Shown here one piece after another: positions 1-8,519 of a stretch of DNA of 64,000 nucleotides; within the stretch, counting starts at the first letter, position 1, and each line of letters begins with the position of its first letter. Origin of the DNA: Sphingomonas sp. (GTDB lineage: Bacteria > Pseudomonadota > Alphaproteobacteria > Sphingomonadales > Sphingomonadaceae). Position numbers and translations under genes: made by a program. A model generated the notes under the pieces. That model ran no database searches. It had not been told where the DNA came from and saw only the letters and a list, made by a program, of their open reading frames with translations. The stretch covers positions 1-64,000 of the forward strand of contig NZ_JAIERS010000015.1 of NCBI RefSeq assembly GCF_019746665.1. Direction: 5' to 3'.

Positions 1-2
1 GG

Positions 3-608
3 GGCGAAAAACGCTTGCCCAGCGAGCAAAATCAGGCGATCTTGAAGTCAAGCGGCAGGCCACTTGGAGAATGTCGGCTCAAAGCCTTTGCCGCGATCGA
101 GACTTTCGAGGGCCGGTCGAAGCTTTCGACCTGGCTTACCCGCATCGTCATCAACGAGGCCCTGGCCCGGCTGCGCTCGGCGCGGCGCCATGCGGCGCGC
201 GCGGAGCAAATGGCAGCGGCGGCGCGCCACATTGACACGCTCTTTGGCACAACGCCGCCGCCGACCCCGGACCAATTTGCCGAGCAAGCCGAACTGCGCG
301 TGTTGCTGGAACAGGCGATCGCGCGGCTGCCGGTTACCTACCGCATCGCGTTTGTTCTCCGAGAGATCGAGGGGATGACGGTGGATGAAGTCGCCGCCGC
401 GCTCAATGTTCTTCCCGCAACGGTGAAGATCCGGCATTTTCGGGCGCGGCGCATGCTACAGGCTGATCTCGCGCCGGTCGCGCGCGACGTGCTCGATGGG
501 TCGCTGCTGTTTGGCGGCGCGATCTGCGTGGCGCTTACCGAGCGGGTGAACGCGCTGATCGCCGCGCACCGCGACGCGGCGCCGGGCCGCGCGACGCTGT
601 CGGGTTAA
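3..608 (+). CDS. ECF-type RNA polymerase sigma factor, partial at the window edge
   Basis: The frame is open to the left edge, so the true start lies outside the window or is lost. The visible protein has the end of sigma region 2 (LKAFAAIETFEGRSKLSTWL followed by TRIVINEAL) and a full region 4 with its helix-turn-helix (LPVTYRIAFVLREIEG, then TVDEVAAALNVLPATVKIRHFRARRML). Such factors direct RNA polymerase to a small regulon, often envelope or redox stress. The residues before LKAFAA read AILKSSGRPLGECR, where the family normally has an acidic AEDVxQE core-binding block. This block looks shortened or scrambled, so the gene may be damaged. A gap of 296 bases separates it from the exported redox genes that follow; control of those genes is only an inference. 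No anti-sigma gene is visible. Confidence 0.75.
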   Translation, partial: GEKRLPSEQNQAILKSSGRPLGECRLKAFAAIETFEGRSKLSTWLTRIVINEALARLRSARRHAARAEQMAAAARHIDTLFGTTPPPTPDQFAEQAELRVLLEQAIARLPVTYRIAFVLREIEGMTVDEVAAALNVLPATVKIRHFRARRMLQADLAPVARDVLDGSLLFGGAICVALTERVNALIAAHRDAAPGRATLSG

Positions 609-904
609 ACGAAGCAGGGCAAGCGCGCCGCGTTTCTTCGCGCGATGCTGAAACGCCAAAGGGCGCTTGGGCATCTAAGCGCCATGCTCCCTGGATTTGC
701 CCCCCGTGATCCGTCTTTGGCCCTGTGTTTCACCCGCTATAGCGCCGCCCGATTTCAGCTCGGGCGCCAGCGCAAGGCGGCTCGAAAATCGCAGCCCTTT
801 AGAAACGCGCCGCCGCGTCCCGGTGTAATCGCCCGCTTCGCCGGGCTGGCGCGCCTATGCGGCAGATCGTGACCATCGCCTCTTGAGAAATAAGGAACCC
901 CAGG

Positions 905-1639
905 ATGACCGATCGAGACGGGCTTGCGGCAAGAGCGATGATCGCCAATAGGCGTCATTTCATGCTGGCCGGGGGCAGCGCGCTTGCCGGGATCGGCGCG
1001 CTCGGTTTCTCAGCCGACGCTGCCGCCGCCGCTGCCGCGCCAGCCGCCGCGGCGGGGGGCGTCAACCGGATCGGCTTTGCGGGCGGCGCGGGCGGGGAGT
1101 GGCGGGTAAGAAGCCAGACCACCCTGACCGGGGAGTCCTTGCCAAAGGTTGCCGGCTTGACCGTCCAGCTCAATGCGGTCCCCGCCGTGCCCGGGGCGGT
1201 GTGGACGCTCGACGGTGTGATCAGCAATTTGCGCTACACGACAAACCAAGAAGTCGCCGAGTTGCGACGCGCGCAGGCGCCCCTCGCGCGGCCCGAGGCG
1301 ATCTATGCATCGCTTATTCCCATCCGCAAGAAACAGGCCTGGTGGGATCTGCCCCAGGACGATCGGCGCGCGATATTCGAGGAGCGCTCGGGCCACACCT
1401 CGATCGGCTTGCGCTTCCTGCCGCAGATCGCCCGGCGTCTGCACCACTCGCGCGATATAGGCCAGCCGTTCGATTTCCTCACCTGGTTCGAATATGCGCC
1501 GCAGCATGAAGCACTGTTCGAGCAGTTGCTAGTGGAACTGCGCGCAAGTGAAGAATGGACCTATGTCGACCGAGAGATTGACATTCGGCTGGTCCGCAGT
1601 GCGCCGGCGCAAGCGGTCGGCGCTAAAACCGATCTATAG
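905..1639 (+). CDS. Tat-exported chlorite dismutase-family heme protein
   Basis: The 244-residue product opens with a twin-arginine signal (NRRHFMLAGGSALAGIGALGF, residues 15-35) and an alanine-rich linker, so it should be folded with cofactor and moved to the periplasm. Residues 130-230 match the chlorite dismutase/HemQ family: SLIPIRKKQAWWDLPQDDRR, then IARRLHH with H181 where the family has its proximal heme-ligand histidine, then FDFLTWFEYAP. Family members decompose chlorite, decarboxylate coproheme, or have other heme-peroxide chemistry. I cannot tell which applies, and the distal arginine needed for chlorite turnover is not evident to me. The ATG at 905 is preceded by AAGGA eight bases upstream. 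A paralogue lacking the signal sits at 20756-21316. Ferritin-like and cytochrome c genes follow. Confidence 0.8.
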   Translation: MTDRDGLAARAMIANRRHFMLAGGSALAGIGALGFSADAAAAAAAPAAAAGGVNRIGFAGGAGGEWRVRSQTTLTGESLPKVAGLTVQLNAVPAVPGAVWTLDGVISNLRYTTNQEVAELRRAQAPLARPEAIYASLIPIRKKQAWWDLPQDDRRAIFEERSGHTSIGLRFLPQIARRLHHSRDIGQPFDFLTWFEYAPQHEALFEQLLVELRASEEWTYVDREIDIRLVRSAPAQAVGAKTDL

Positions 1640-2290
1640 GCGCGACATCACCGGGGTCGGCGGGGCGAGACACCTCTGCTCGCCGGCATCCCGACAAGAA
1701 CTCCATGCGCCAGCTTTCGTGAATATTCTCGTTTAATTCCGTTATAAAACCCCCATCCGTGATCCATTATCTTACAAAGAACCCTTAATTGCCGCACTAT
1801 TATTTGTGGAAATGTCGGCGTTATATCGTTATAATCGCCAAAAATATAGCGCGCGTCCGCAACTTCAATCGACAGAGAACTTTTCTGTTCTTTGCATTAT
1901 TGTCCAAAATTGCTGCGATGGTTCGATGTCATCGGTAACGCAGGCGCCCGAGCGGTATCTAATAGCAAACAAGCCGTCGGAAGGCGAACCCGTGAGCCTG
2001 ATTACGGCACCCACCTCAGCCGCTGCGCTGCCCGCCAGCCTAGCCGGCCAAGCCTGTTGATGACCGCGATCCCGATCCCCCAGCGCGTTTAAATGGGGCC
2101 GGTCCGCCGCCCAAAACTTCCGTACCGCGTAATCAAATCGCCGATTTATCGCCGGAACATCGTTCCCCATGCCGTTTTTTCGTGGATCACGGAACCGGCA
2201 AGCGCCTGCGTTCCAAAATAGATCGGCGACTTCAACCATTTCCTTAGGCGCGAGCAACCCTGAAGCAATCGCGCCCCGAGCAGAGGGAGA
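1640..2290 (+). other. Intergenic region with an AT-rich island, no supported gene
   Basis: These 651 bases hold no reading frame with a recognisable protein or a convincing ribosome site. Bases from about 1735 to 1905 are clearly richer in A and T than the rest of the window and include several TATAAT-like strings near 1825-1860, so promoters are possible but cannot be assigned. Short open frames on both strands have no family features. The part from 2265 on carries the purine-rich ribosome site of the next gene. Confidence 0.5.
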
Positions 2291-2902
2291 ATGACGATGA
2301 TTGAAAAGAACCGGCTGAAAACGGCTGAACGCGCGACCGATCGGCGGAATTTCATGCTCGGCGGGGGTGCCGCTATCGCCGGGATCAGCGCGCTCAACTT
2401 TCTGAGTGGCCCCGCCACCGCCGCCGCGGTCAAGCGGCAGCTCAAGACGGCGGGTGAGGGTGATGTCGGCATTCTACAGGGCGCGCTCGCGCTCGAAATG
2501 GAGGGGATCGCCGCCTATACCATCGCTGGCGGCAGCGGCTTGTTGACTCCCGGCACGCTCAAAGTGGCGCTGGTGTTTCTGGGCCACCACAAGGCGCACC
2601 GAGACTCGCTCGCCAATCTGATCATCAAGGCGGGCGGCAAGCCGGTCGAACCCAAGACCGATGCCGAATATACCGCCAATCTCAACCTTGGCGCGCTGAA
2701 ATCGGAGGGCGATGTGGTGAAGCTCGCCGCAGCGCTCGAGCAGGGCGCCGCCAACGCCTATGTCGGTCAGGTCGCCGCCTTGCAGGACCGGTCGATCGGC
2801 CATTTGTTCGCGCAGCTCTCGACCGACGAAGCGGTTCATTGGGCGGTACTGAGCGGTGCGCTGGGCAACAGCGTTCCAGCCGAACCCTATCTGTTCGGGT
2901 GA
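2291..2902 (+). CDS. Tat-exported ferritin-like (four-helix) protein
   Basis: The 203-residue protein starts with a twin-arginine signal (DRRNFMLGGGAAIAGISALNF, residues 17-37) closely resembling that of the gene at 905, ending in an alanine-rich cleavage region. The mature part is a ferritin-like four-helix bundle with spaced acidic and histidine residues: E69/E71 (ALEMEG), H99-H103 (GHHKAHR), E150 (AALEQGAANAY) and D179/E180/H183 (TDEAVHW). This pattern suits a di-iron site. Family members are poorly characterised extracytoplasmic proteins; a role in metal or peroxide handling is inference. The start ATG has GAGGGAG just upstream. It lies six bases before the cytochrome c gene, so the two are probably co-transcribed. 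Confidence 0.8.
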   Translation: MTMIEKNRLKTAERATDRRNFMLGGGAAIAGISALNFLSGPATAAAVKRQLKTAGEGDVGILQGALALEMEGIAAYTIAGGSGLLTPGTLKVALVFLGHHKAHRDSLANLIIKAGGKPVEPKTDAEYTANLNLGALKSEGDVVKLAAALEQGAANAYVGQVAALQDRSIGHLFAQLSTDEAVHWAVLSGALGNSVPAEPYLFG

Positions 2903-2908
2903 TCAACG

Positions 2909-3286
2909 ATGCGCCCTTCTTCAATCATCGTGGCGATGGCGGTTCTGATGACCGCCACGCCCGCCGCGGCGCAATCGCCGGCGGATGGCCAGGCGCTGTA
3001 TCAGGCAAAATGCGGCGGCTGCCATTCGCTGGACGCCAACCGCATCGGCCCGGCGCATCGCGGCGTCGTCGGCCGGAAGATCGCGACCGCACCGGGCTAT
3101 CCCTATTCCAGCGCGATCAAAAAGCTCGCCGGTGTCTGGACCCCGGCCCGGCTCGACGTGTGGCTGCAAGGTCCGCAGAAGCTGGCGCCAGGATCGAAAA
3201 TGTTCCTCACCATTCCCGATCCAACCCAAAGAGCCGCGATCATCGCCTATCTTGTCGCGAACTCGACAGCTTCGACCGGGCGGTAG
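2909..3286 (+). CDS. Small class I c-type cytochrome, periplasmic
   Basis: This 125-residue protein has a Sec signal peptide (residues 1-21, MTATPAAAQ cleavage region) and one heme-binding CGGCH motif (C35, C38, H39), with M98 in GSKMFL as the likely second axial ligand. Length and motif order fit the cytochrome c550/c2 type (IGPAHRGVVGRKIATAPGYPYSSAIK is the usual middle section). It should carry single electrons in the periplasm. It follows the ferritin-like gene by six bases. Together with the exported chlorite-dismutase-family protein this makes a set of three extracytoplasmic metal or heme proteins; which enzyme it serves is unknown. Confidence 0.92.
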   Translation: MRPSSIIVAMAVLMTATPAAAQSPADGQALYQAKCGGCHSLDANRIGPAHRGVVGRKIATAPGYPYSSAIKKLAGVWTPARLDVWLQGPQKLAPGSKMFLTIPDPTQRAAIIAYLVANSTASTGR

Positions 3287-3539
3287 GGCGTTAACATCTA
3301 TTCCTGATTATTGTGGATCAGGTGCATAGGATACGCTGTGGTAATGAAAGATTGATCTGGTGGCGGCGGTGTTCCAAGCGAGCCTGCGCGAACACGGTCG
3401 CCACCCCCAAATCTTCGGTAGAAGAGCCAAAAGACGCCGCTGATTTTGGGATCACGAACGGCCGCCCTGAACGGCCGAAAGAGTGGCGCGTAGCGGCCAG
3501 TGGCTCCCAAAGTCTGCTTAATGGCGCCATCGGCTACCC

Positions 3540-5561
3540 TCAGAAACCTCCCTCGATCTGTAGCGCGAACAGCCGCCGCGACATTCGTCGGCGCGATTCG
3601 ATCACCGAGAAGGGAACCTCGCCCCGCACCCCGGCATAGCGGAACAGGTCGCGGTCGACCGCCTGGTCGAACAAGCGGTTCACTTCGAGCGAAAGTTTCA
3701 ACCCCTTGCGCACCACGAATTCGCCGAAGACCGAAACCGCCGGTCCGGGGCGGTAATCGCTGAACAGCGCGCTGCGGAAAGTGCGGCTGGGCGGCTCATA
3801 GGTGAAACGTGCGCCATAGGTGATGTCGCGCGAGGCGACGTGGCGGAAGCTGATGGTGCTGGGGTCGAACTCGCTGTTCTGGAAGGGGCGGGTCTGCCTG
3901 TTGAACGGATCGGTCACCATCGTGCGCCGCCAGGCGGCGTTCACCGTCAACTCGGCGCCGCGCAGCAGGAAATCGAGCGGCAGCGTCGCCAGCAGATCGA
4001 CGCCATAGGCGGTGCCGCTCGGGATGTTGCCGATGCCCTGGCCGCCCGCCACCGGGATCACGTCGACGATATTGCGCGCGCGCTCACCGACCAGCGTGAC
4101 CGCCACGCTGCCGCGCTTGCCCCAGCGGCGCTCGATCGTCAGCCGCGCGGCGTCGGTCTGCGGCGGTTGCAGCGCGGCGTTGGTCTGGGTCGCCGATCCG
4201 TCGGACACTTGCTGCGCGCCGACGAAATCGCCGAAATCGAGCTGGCCGACCAGACGTTCGAGCCGCAGGTTCACCGATGTGCGCGCGCCCGCCGCCCAGT
4301 TGAGCACCAGCCGGGGCTTCAGGAAGCGATAGGTGTTCGCACCGCGAAACGGCGCGGCGAGCTCGATCCGCGAGATTTCGCCGGCGAGCGCGGCTTCGAT
4401 GCTCAACTGCTTGATGCCGCTATAGGTGGCGGAAATCGCCGCCGATCCACGCCATTCGCCGACATCGGTGGTCCCTTGGTCCAGCAGGGATTGTCCCGCC
4501 GGGCTGGTGCCGAAGAAAGCGGTGGCGGCGCCCAGCGTCGTCCGCACGCCCTCCACCGCAATCTCGCCCGAAAGCTTGGACCAGCGCGGCGCCCAGCCCG
4601 CGCGGAGGATCGTTTCCGATCGAGTCTGCTTCGATTCGAACCGCGAAGCAGCGAAGTCTTCATCGGGAAAGCGGGATTCGATGCCCGAAAGGAAGCGCGA
4701 TCCCGACCAGGTTTGCAGCACGATCGCCTTGGCTTCGCCCCGCCCGATCGGGCACTTCAGCTCCAGCGAAAGCTCGGCGCTGCGATCGCGACTGGTATCG
4801 CTTTCCAGATCGAGGCGCGTCAGCTCGGGCTGGCCGATGGTGAACACGTCGAACTGGGACCGCCGGGTGAATTCGGAGGTGCGCAGCGCGGTGGACAAAG
4901 TGGTCGTCACGCCGGCGATTTTCCCGGCGATGCTGAACGACCCGGCGACCGCCTGATTGCGCCGGTTATCGACCAGCGGACCATCCTCCACGATTGCGCC
5001 GCCCGCGTTGATCAGCCGTTCGCGCCCTTCAAGCCGCATCAGCGTGTCGACCCCGCCGTCAACGCTTGCCGAAACGCTCGCCCCGGCGATAGCACCTTTC
5101 CAGGAAAGGGCGCCTGTGGGGGCGACGCGACTGTCGCCCACCGTTTCGCCGCGCAGGCGCCAGCTGCCGCCACCGCTCGCCTTCAGCACGATGTTCGCGA
5201 TCAGCCGGCTGCCGCCGCCCTGCAGCCCCGCCGAGGCGCCGTCGAGCAGCTCGATCCGGTCGACCGTGGCGGCGGGAATGCGCTTGAGATACTCGGCGAG
5301 CGCGACATCCTTGGTCACCGGGCGCGCGCCGTTTATCAGCACATTGCCCGCGGCATCGCCAAAGCCCCGCGCGCCATTCCCCTCCACCAAGGTAAAGCCG
5401 GGCACGCGGATCAGCATATCCAGCGCATTTTGCGGCTGCACATCGGCAAAGAAGGCGGCGGGATAGCTGGCCTTGGCGGTCGCGCCCTCGGCGGCGGCGG
5501 CGCGCGCTGAAACGATGCCGGCGCACAGCACGGCGAGCAGACTGACCGATCCCAGCTTCAT
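3540..5561 (-). CDS. TonB-dependent outer-membrane receptor
   Basis: The 673-residue protein has a signal peptide (MKLGSVSLLAVLCAG, cut after ARAAAAE), then a plug domain (NALDMLIRVPGFTLVEGNG, LINGARPV, IPAATVDRIELLDGASAGLQGG) and a beta-barrel ending in phenylalanine, as outer-membrane barrels do. It lacks an N-terminal signalling domain, so it is not a classic sigma-regulator receptor. I chose the start at 5561 because GGGGAGGATCA lies directly before that ATG; an upstream in-frame start would add 38 residues of non-signal sequence. The substrate is not evident. It lies 110 bases downstream of the histidine kinase gene on the same strand and may belong to its regulon. Confidence 0.85.
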   Translation of the reverse strand: MKLGSVSLLAVLCAGIVSARAAAAEGATAKASYPAAFFADVQPQNALDMLIRVPGFTLVEGNGARGFGDAAGNVLINGARPVTKDVALAEYLKRIPAATVDRIELLDGASAGLQGGGSRLIANIVLKASGGGSWRLRGETVGDSRVAPTGALSWKGAIAGASVSASVDGGVDTLMRLEGRERLINAGGAIVEDGPLVDNRRNQAVAGSFSIAGKIAGVTTTLSTALRTSEFTRRSQFDVFTIGQPELTRLDLESDTSRDRSAELSLELKCPIGRGEAKAIVLQTWSGSRFLSGIESRFPDEDFAASRFESKQTRSETILRAGWAPRWSKLSGEIAVEGVRTTLGAATAFFGTSPAGQSLLDQGTTDVGEWRGSAAISATYSGIKQLSIEAALAGEISRIELAAPFRGANTYRFLKPRLVLNWAAGARTSVNLRLERLVGQLDFGDFVGAQQVSDGSATQTNAALQPPQTDAARLTIERRWGKRGSVAVTLVGERARNIVDVIPVAGGQGIGNIPSGTAYGVDLLATLPLDFLLRGAELTVNAAWRRTMVTDPFNRQTRPFQNSEFDPSTISFRHVASRDITYGARFTYEPPSRTFRSALFSDYRPGPAVSVFGEFVVRKGLKLSLEVNRLFDQAVDRDLFRYAGVRGEVPFSVIESRRRMSRRLFALQIEGGF

Positions 5562-5671
5562 TGATCCTCCCCAGCTTCCATCGTGCTGGGTCGCATGTGC
5601 CTGGTGCGGGCTGGTTGGCGGTTGCTTGCCGGATTGTTGCGATCGACCAAGCGGTGGCGGTGCCGCGCGGC

Positions 5672-6808
5672 TCAATCCGCCGGCAGGATCATCTCGGCGC
5701 GCGCGCCGCGCGGCTGGTTGGCGCTGAGCTGCAATTCGCCGCCATGCGCGCGCGCCACCGCCTCGACGATTGCAAGGCCCAGCCCCGATCCGCCCGATTG
5801 GCGCGAGCGCGACTCGTCGCCGCGCACGAAAGCGCCCGCCAGCGCCTGCGGATCGGCGACCGGCCAGCCGGGGCCGGTGTCGCTGACCGCCAGCACGATC
5901 CTGCCCCCGCTGCTGCCGACCGAGAGGCGGATGGTGCTACCGGGCGCATAACGGATCGCGTTGCTCACCAGATTGAGCAGCGCCCGCTCGATCCGGGCGG
6001 GATCGGCACGGGTAGTGATCGCGGCAACCTCGGGGATCAGCGTCGCGCCGCCCGCCTCGGCTTCCGGACGCAACGCCTCGATCACGGCACGGGCGGTCTG
6101 GTCGAGCCGCACGTCCTCGATCTCCAGCCGCAGCTCGCCCTGCTGGCGTGCCGCGAGCAGGTTGAGGTCCGCCACCAGTTGATCGACTAGCGTGATCTGT
6201 CGCAATAGGCTTTCGAGCATTGCCGCGTCGAACGCGAAGACGCCGGCTTGGGCGCCGATCAGCCGCCCGCGCATCACCGCGAGCGGGGTGCGCAGCTCAT
6301 GCGCGATCGCTGCCGAGCGCAGGCGGACATCGTTATCGGCGGCATCGAGTGCTGCGACCATCGTCGTGAAATCGCGGTGGAGCGTCGCGATCTCGCGCGG
6401 GGCGCTGCTGCTGAGCGGCGGCGGCGGTTCGCGGCCGCCGAGCGCCACCGCGCGCGCGCAATCGGCAAGCGCGGCGATCGGCCGGGCAATGCGCTGGGCC
6501 GAGCCGATGGCGAGCGCGCCGCAGATGGCCGCCGTCAGCGCGATCAGCGCGCCGAGCGCCCAATTATAGTTCAGCCGCCACGGCGCAAAGCCATGCGCCA
6601 GCTTGAAATTTTGCACCTGCGGCGAACATTGGCCGTGATCGGCGAGCAAACGCGAAAGCGTCTGCTGATCGGGCGCCGACAGGCTCGCCAGGAACAGCTT
6701 GTCGCGAATGAGGTAGATGTAATCGGGCACGAAGGCTGCGACCAGGGCCGCGACCACGCTGATCACGATCGCGCTCAGCGCGATGCGCGTGCCAAGGCTC
6801 GTCGTCAT
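5672..6808 (-). CDS. Sensor histidine kinase, membrane-bound
   Basis: The 378-residue protein has two membrane segments (residues about 10-28 and 84-103) around a short periplasmic sensor of about 55 residues, then a HAMP-like stretch, the phosphoacceptor box (AIAHELRTPLAVMRGRL, H170) and an ATP-binding domain with N (NLVSNAIRYAPG), G1 (DTGPGW) and G2 (GGSGLGLAIVEAVARAHGG) boxes. It should phosphorylate the regulator encoded immediately upstream, whose stop codon overlaps this start by four bases. The small sensor domain has no recognisable ligand fold. The layout secreted protein - regulator - kinase - receptor suggests sensing of an extracellular compound or envelope state. Confidence 0.92.
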   Translation of the reverse strand: MTTSLGTRIALSAIVISVVAALVAAFVPDYIYLIRDKLFLASLSAPDQQTLSRLLADHGQCSPQVQNFKLAHGFAPWRLNYNWALGALIALTAAICGALAIGSAQRIARPIAALADCARAVALGGREPPPPLSSSAPREIATLHRDFTTMVAALDAADNDVRLRSAAIAHELRTPLAVMRGRLIGAQAGVFAFDAAMLESLLRQITLVDQLVADLNLLAARQQGELRLEIEDVRLDQTARAVIEALRPEAEAGGATLIPEVAAITTRADPARIERALLNLVSNAIRYAPGSTIRLSVGSSGGRIVLAVSDTGPGWPVADPQALAGAFVRGDESRSRQSGGSGLGLAIVEAVARAHGGELQLSANQPRGARAEMILPAD

Positions 6809-7521
6809 GCCACCAGATCCAGGCGATAGCCCTCGCCGCGGATGCTGGTGAGCCGCACGCCCGCTCCCGCGCTTTCCAGCTTCTGGCGCAACCGGCTGAT
6901 GTGCGGATCGACCGAGCGATCATATGCATCCCCCGCCAGCGCATGATCGACGATCTGTGCGCGGCTCACCAGCCGGCCGCCGCGCTCGACGAACAGGCGG
7001 AGCAGGCGGAACTCGACCGGGGTGAGCGTGAGCGGCACGCCATCGGCAAAGGCCCGGAACGCCTCCAGATCGACCCGCAGCTTGCCGAAGCCGAGCGTGC
7101 GATGCTCCGGCTGCCGCGCCGCGCGCCCGAGCAGCACCTTGGCGCGCGCGATCAGTTCGAGCGGGTTGAACGGCTTCACCAGATAATCGTCGCACCCCAG
7201 CCGGAAGCCGGTGAGCTTGTCGATATCATCGCCCAGCGCGCTGACGATCAGCACGCCCGTCGCCTTGCCGGTCGAGCGCAGCTCGGCGAGCACCGATAGC
7301 CCGTCGCGCCCCGGCAGGCGAATGTCGAGCACCAGCAGATCGGGGCACCACCACCGCGCGGCGTCGATGGCGTCGGTACCGCTGGTCGCGATCAGGCACT
7401 GCGCCTCCTCCTTCTTGAAGAAGGCCTCGACGATTTCGGCGATTTCGGGTTCGTCCTCGGCGATCAGCACCTTCACGCCGCGCAGCGCGTTGTCGATCGT
7501 GCGGCTGGCTTCCTCGATCAC
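6805..7521 (-). CDS. OmpR-family response regulator
   Basis: The protein has a receiver domain (VKVLIAEDEPEIAEIV with the acidic pair, phosphoacceptor aspartate in LLVLDIRLPGRDG, lysine in DDYLVKPFNP) and a winged-helix DNA-binding domain (LTLTPVEFRLLRLFVERGGRLVSRAQI, then RSVDPHISRLRQKL and IRGEGYRL). It is the partner of the kinase whose start overlaps its stop. I prefer a GTG start at 7521, ten bases after the upstream gene ends and preceded by a G-rich ribosome site, giving 238 residues. An ATG at 7563 would overlap the upstream gene by 32 bases and has no clear ribosome site. Confidence 0.9.
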   Translation of the reverse strand: MIEEASRTIDNALRGVKVLIAEDEPEIAEIVEAFFKKEEAQCLIATSGTDAIDAARWWCPDLLVLDIRLPGRDGLSVLAELRSTGKATGVLIVSALGDDIDKLTGFRLGCDDYLVKPFNPLELIARAKVLLGRAARQPEHRTLGFGKLRVDLEAFRAFADGVPLTLTPVEFRLLRLFVERGGRLVSRAQIVDHALAGDAYDRSVDPHISRLRQKLESAGAGVRLTSIRGEGYRLDLVA

Positions 7522-7531
7522 ATCACCCCCG

Positions 7532-8098
7532 TCATTCGCGCGCCTGTTCGAGCGAAACATCATCTATAACCAGCGTGCCGCTTTCCTCGAACACCGAGAT
7601 GCCGATCGCGATACGCTTCGTGCCCGCCGGCACCACCGCGCGCAGCCGGCGTTCGTTCCAGGCGGCATCGCGCCAGGGCGCGTCATAATCATTGAGATAG
7701 CCGAGCCGTTTGCCGGCTGCATCGACGAACGCCAGCCACAGGCCCGCCTTGCTCTTCGGGTTGCCCCGGTGGAGCCAGGCGGAGAGGATGATGGGGCGGC
7801 CCTCCAGCCCCTCCGCCGCTATCCCCTGGATGATCCCGGCATAGCCGGCGCTGCTCGTCTGCTTGTCGAAAGTGATCGCCACTGCATTGGCGCCGCCATG
7901 CACCTGCGCGGTTGTGAGGGCGTAGCCCGCCTCGGCACGGTCCGGGCGCCAGCTCTCGGGCAGATCGGGTGCTGTCGGCGCGGCGCCTTCGAAGCCCCCG
8001 TTCTTCAGCAGGTTTGGCGCCTGGGCATCCACCGGCTGGGTCCAAGACACCAGAGCAACGAGCGCTAACAAGATGTGACGAAGAGATATAGCGCGCAT
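7532..8098 (-). CDS. Secreted protein with a carbohydrate-binding-like beta-sandwich
   Basis: This 188-residue product has a signal peptide (MRAISLRHILLALVALVSW, cut after PVDAQA). The mature part starts with NLLKNGGFEG and ends with GTLVIDDVSLEQ, the usual first and last strands of CBM4/9-like jelly-roll domains that bind sugars or pack against enzyme domains. No catalytic domain is present, so it is a free-standing binding module. The ATG at 8098 has GGGGA five bases upstream; upstream in-frame codons give no signal peptide. It is the first gene of the run leading to the two-component pair, so it may act as an extracytoplasmic sensing partner. That role is inference. Confidence 0.65.
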   Translation of the reverse strand: MRAISLRHILLALVALVSWTQPVDAQAPNLLKNGGFEGAAPTAPDLPESWRPDRAEAGYALTTAQVHGGANAVAITFDKQTSSAGYAGIIQGIAAEGLEGRPIILSAWLHRGNPKSKAGLWLAFVDAAGKRLGYLNDYDAPWRDAAWNERRLRAVVPAGTKRIAIGISVFEESGTLVIDDVSLEQARE

Positions 8099-8519
8099 CG
8101 TTTCCCCGCGAGTATTGGGTAAGGCGCGCTCGCGGGTGCGGGCGTCGCGACATCGAGTGGTGGCAATAGCGAACGTCGACAGCTGCTCGGGCTGGTCGAT
8201 GCCACGCCGTTGTTTCCCCGGCATTGTCAGATTGTTGCGACACTGTTGCGCCGGGTGCCAAGGGCTCGCGGCCAGACGCAATTCATGCGGCCGCAGGCGC
8301 AGTTATCCGCCGTTTTTCGCCGCTGAACGTCGCACACCGTAAGAAACGGTTGCGAATCCTCTCTCATCAACCGTTTTCCGCCGTTTCACGGTGTAGAACG
8401 GCAGAATTCCTAGCTTCCCCACCACACAATCACTTCCTGATGTGCGTCATTCGTACGTTGCGGTGCTGCTCAGGCTGGGCGGCGAGAGCAGCTATGCGTT
8501 TGCGTTCTGACGGATAACG
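8099..8519 (+). other. Non-coding stretch at the edge of an eroded integrated element
   Basis: No gene is supported in these 421 bases. The left part should contain the promoter of the minus-strand two-component run starting at 8098. The right part contains a cluster of inverted repeats (8344-8402). The base composition of 8330-8450 is more AT-rich than that of the surrounding genes, consistent with foreign DNA. Confidence 0.5.
8344..8402. repeat. Two adjacent inverted repeats with a shared AACGG core
   Basis: The first repeat has perfect nine-base arms AAACGGTTG (8344-8352) and CAACCGTTT (8368-8376). The second has six-base arms GCCGTT (8380-8385) and AACGGC (8397-8402). The same core, GCCGTTT, occurs again near 8310. 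Neither pair is followed by a T-run. The block lies between the minus-strand promoter at 8098 and the decayed element, so it could be a protein-binding array or element-end sequence; the function is unknown. Confidence 0.5.

Noticed and set aside
1806-2060. 84-residue open frame in the AT-rich region
   Set aside because: No ribosome site, no family, unusual amino-acid mix and lies in apparent non-coding DNA.
1865-2257. Minus-strand frame with faint resemblance to a LysR sensor domain
   Set aside because: Only scattered short similarities, no DNA-binding domain and no consistent frame; too weak even for a pseudogene.
3840-5510. 556-residue open frame on the plus strand opposite the TonB receptor
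   Set aside because: High-GC antisense artefact: rich in R, A, H and Q, no domains, and the opposite strand is a clear receptor.
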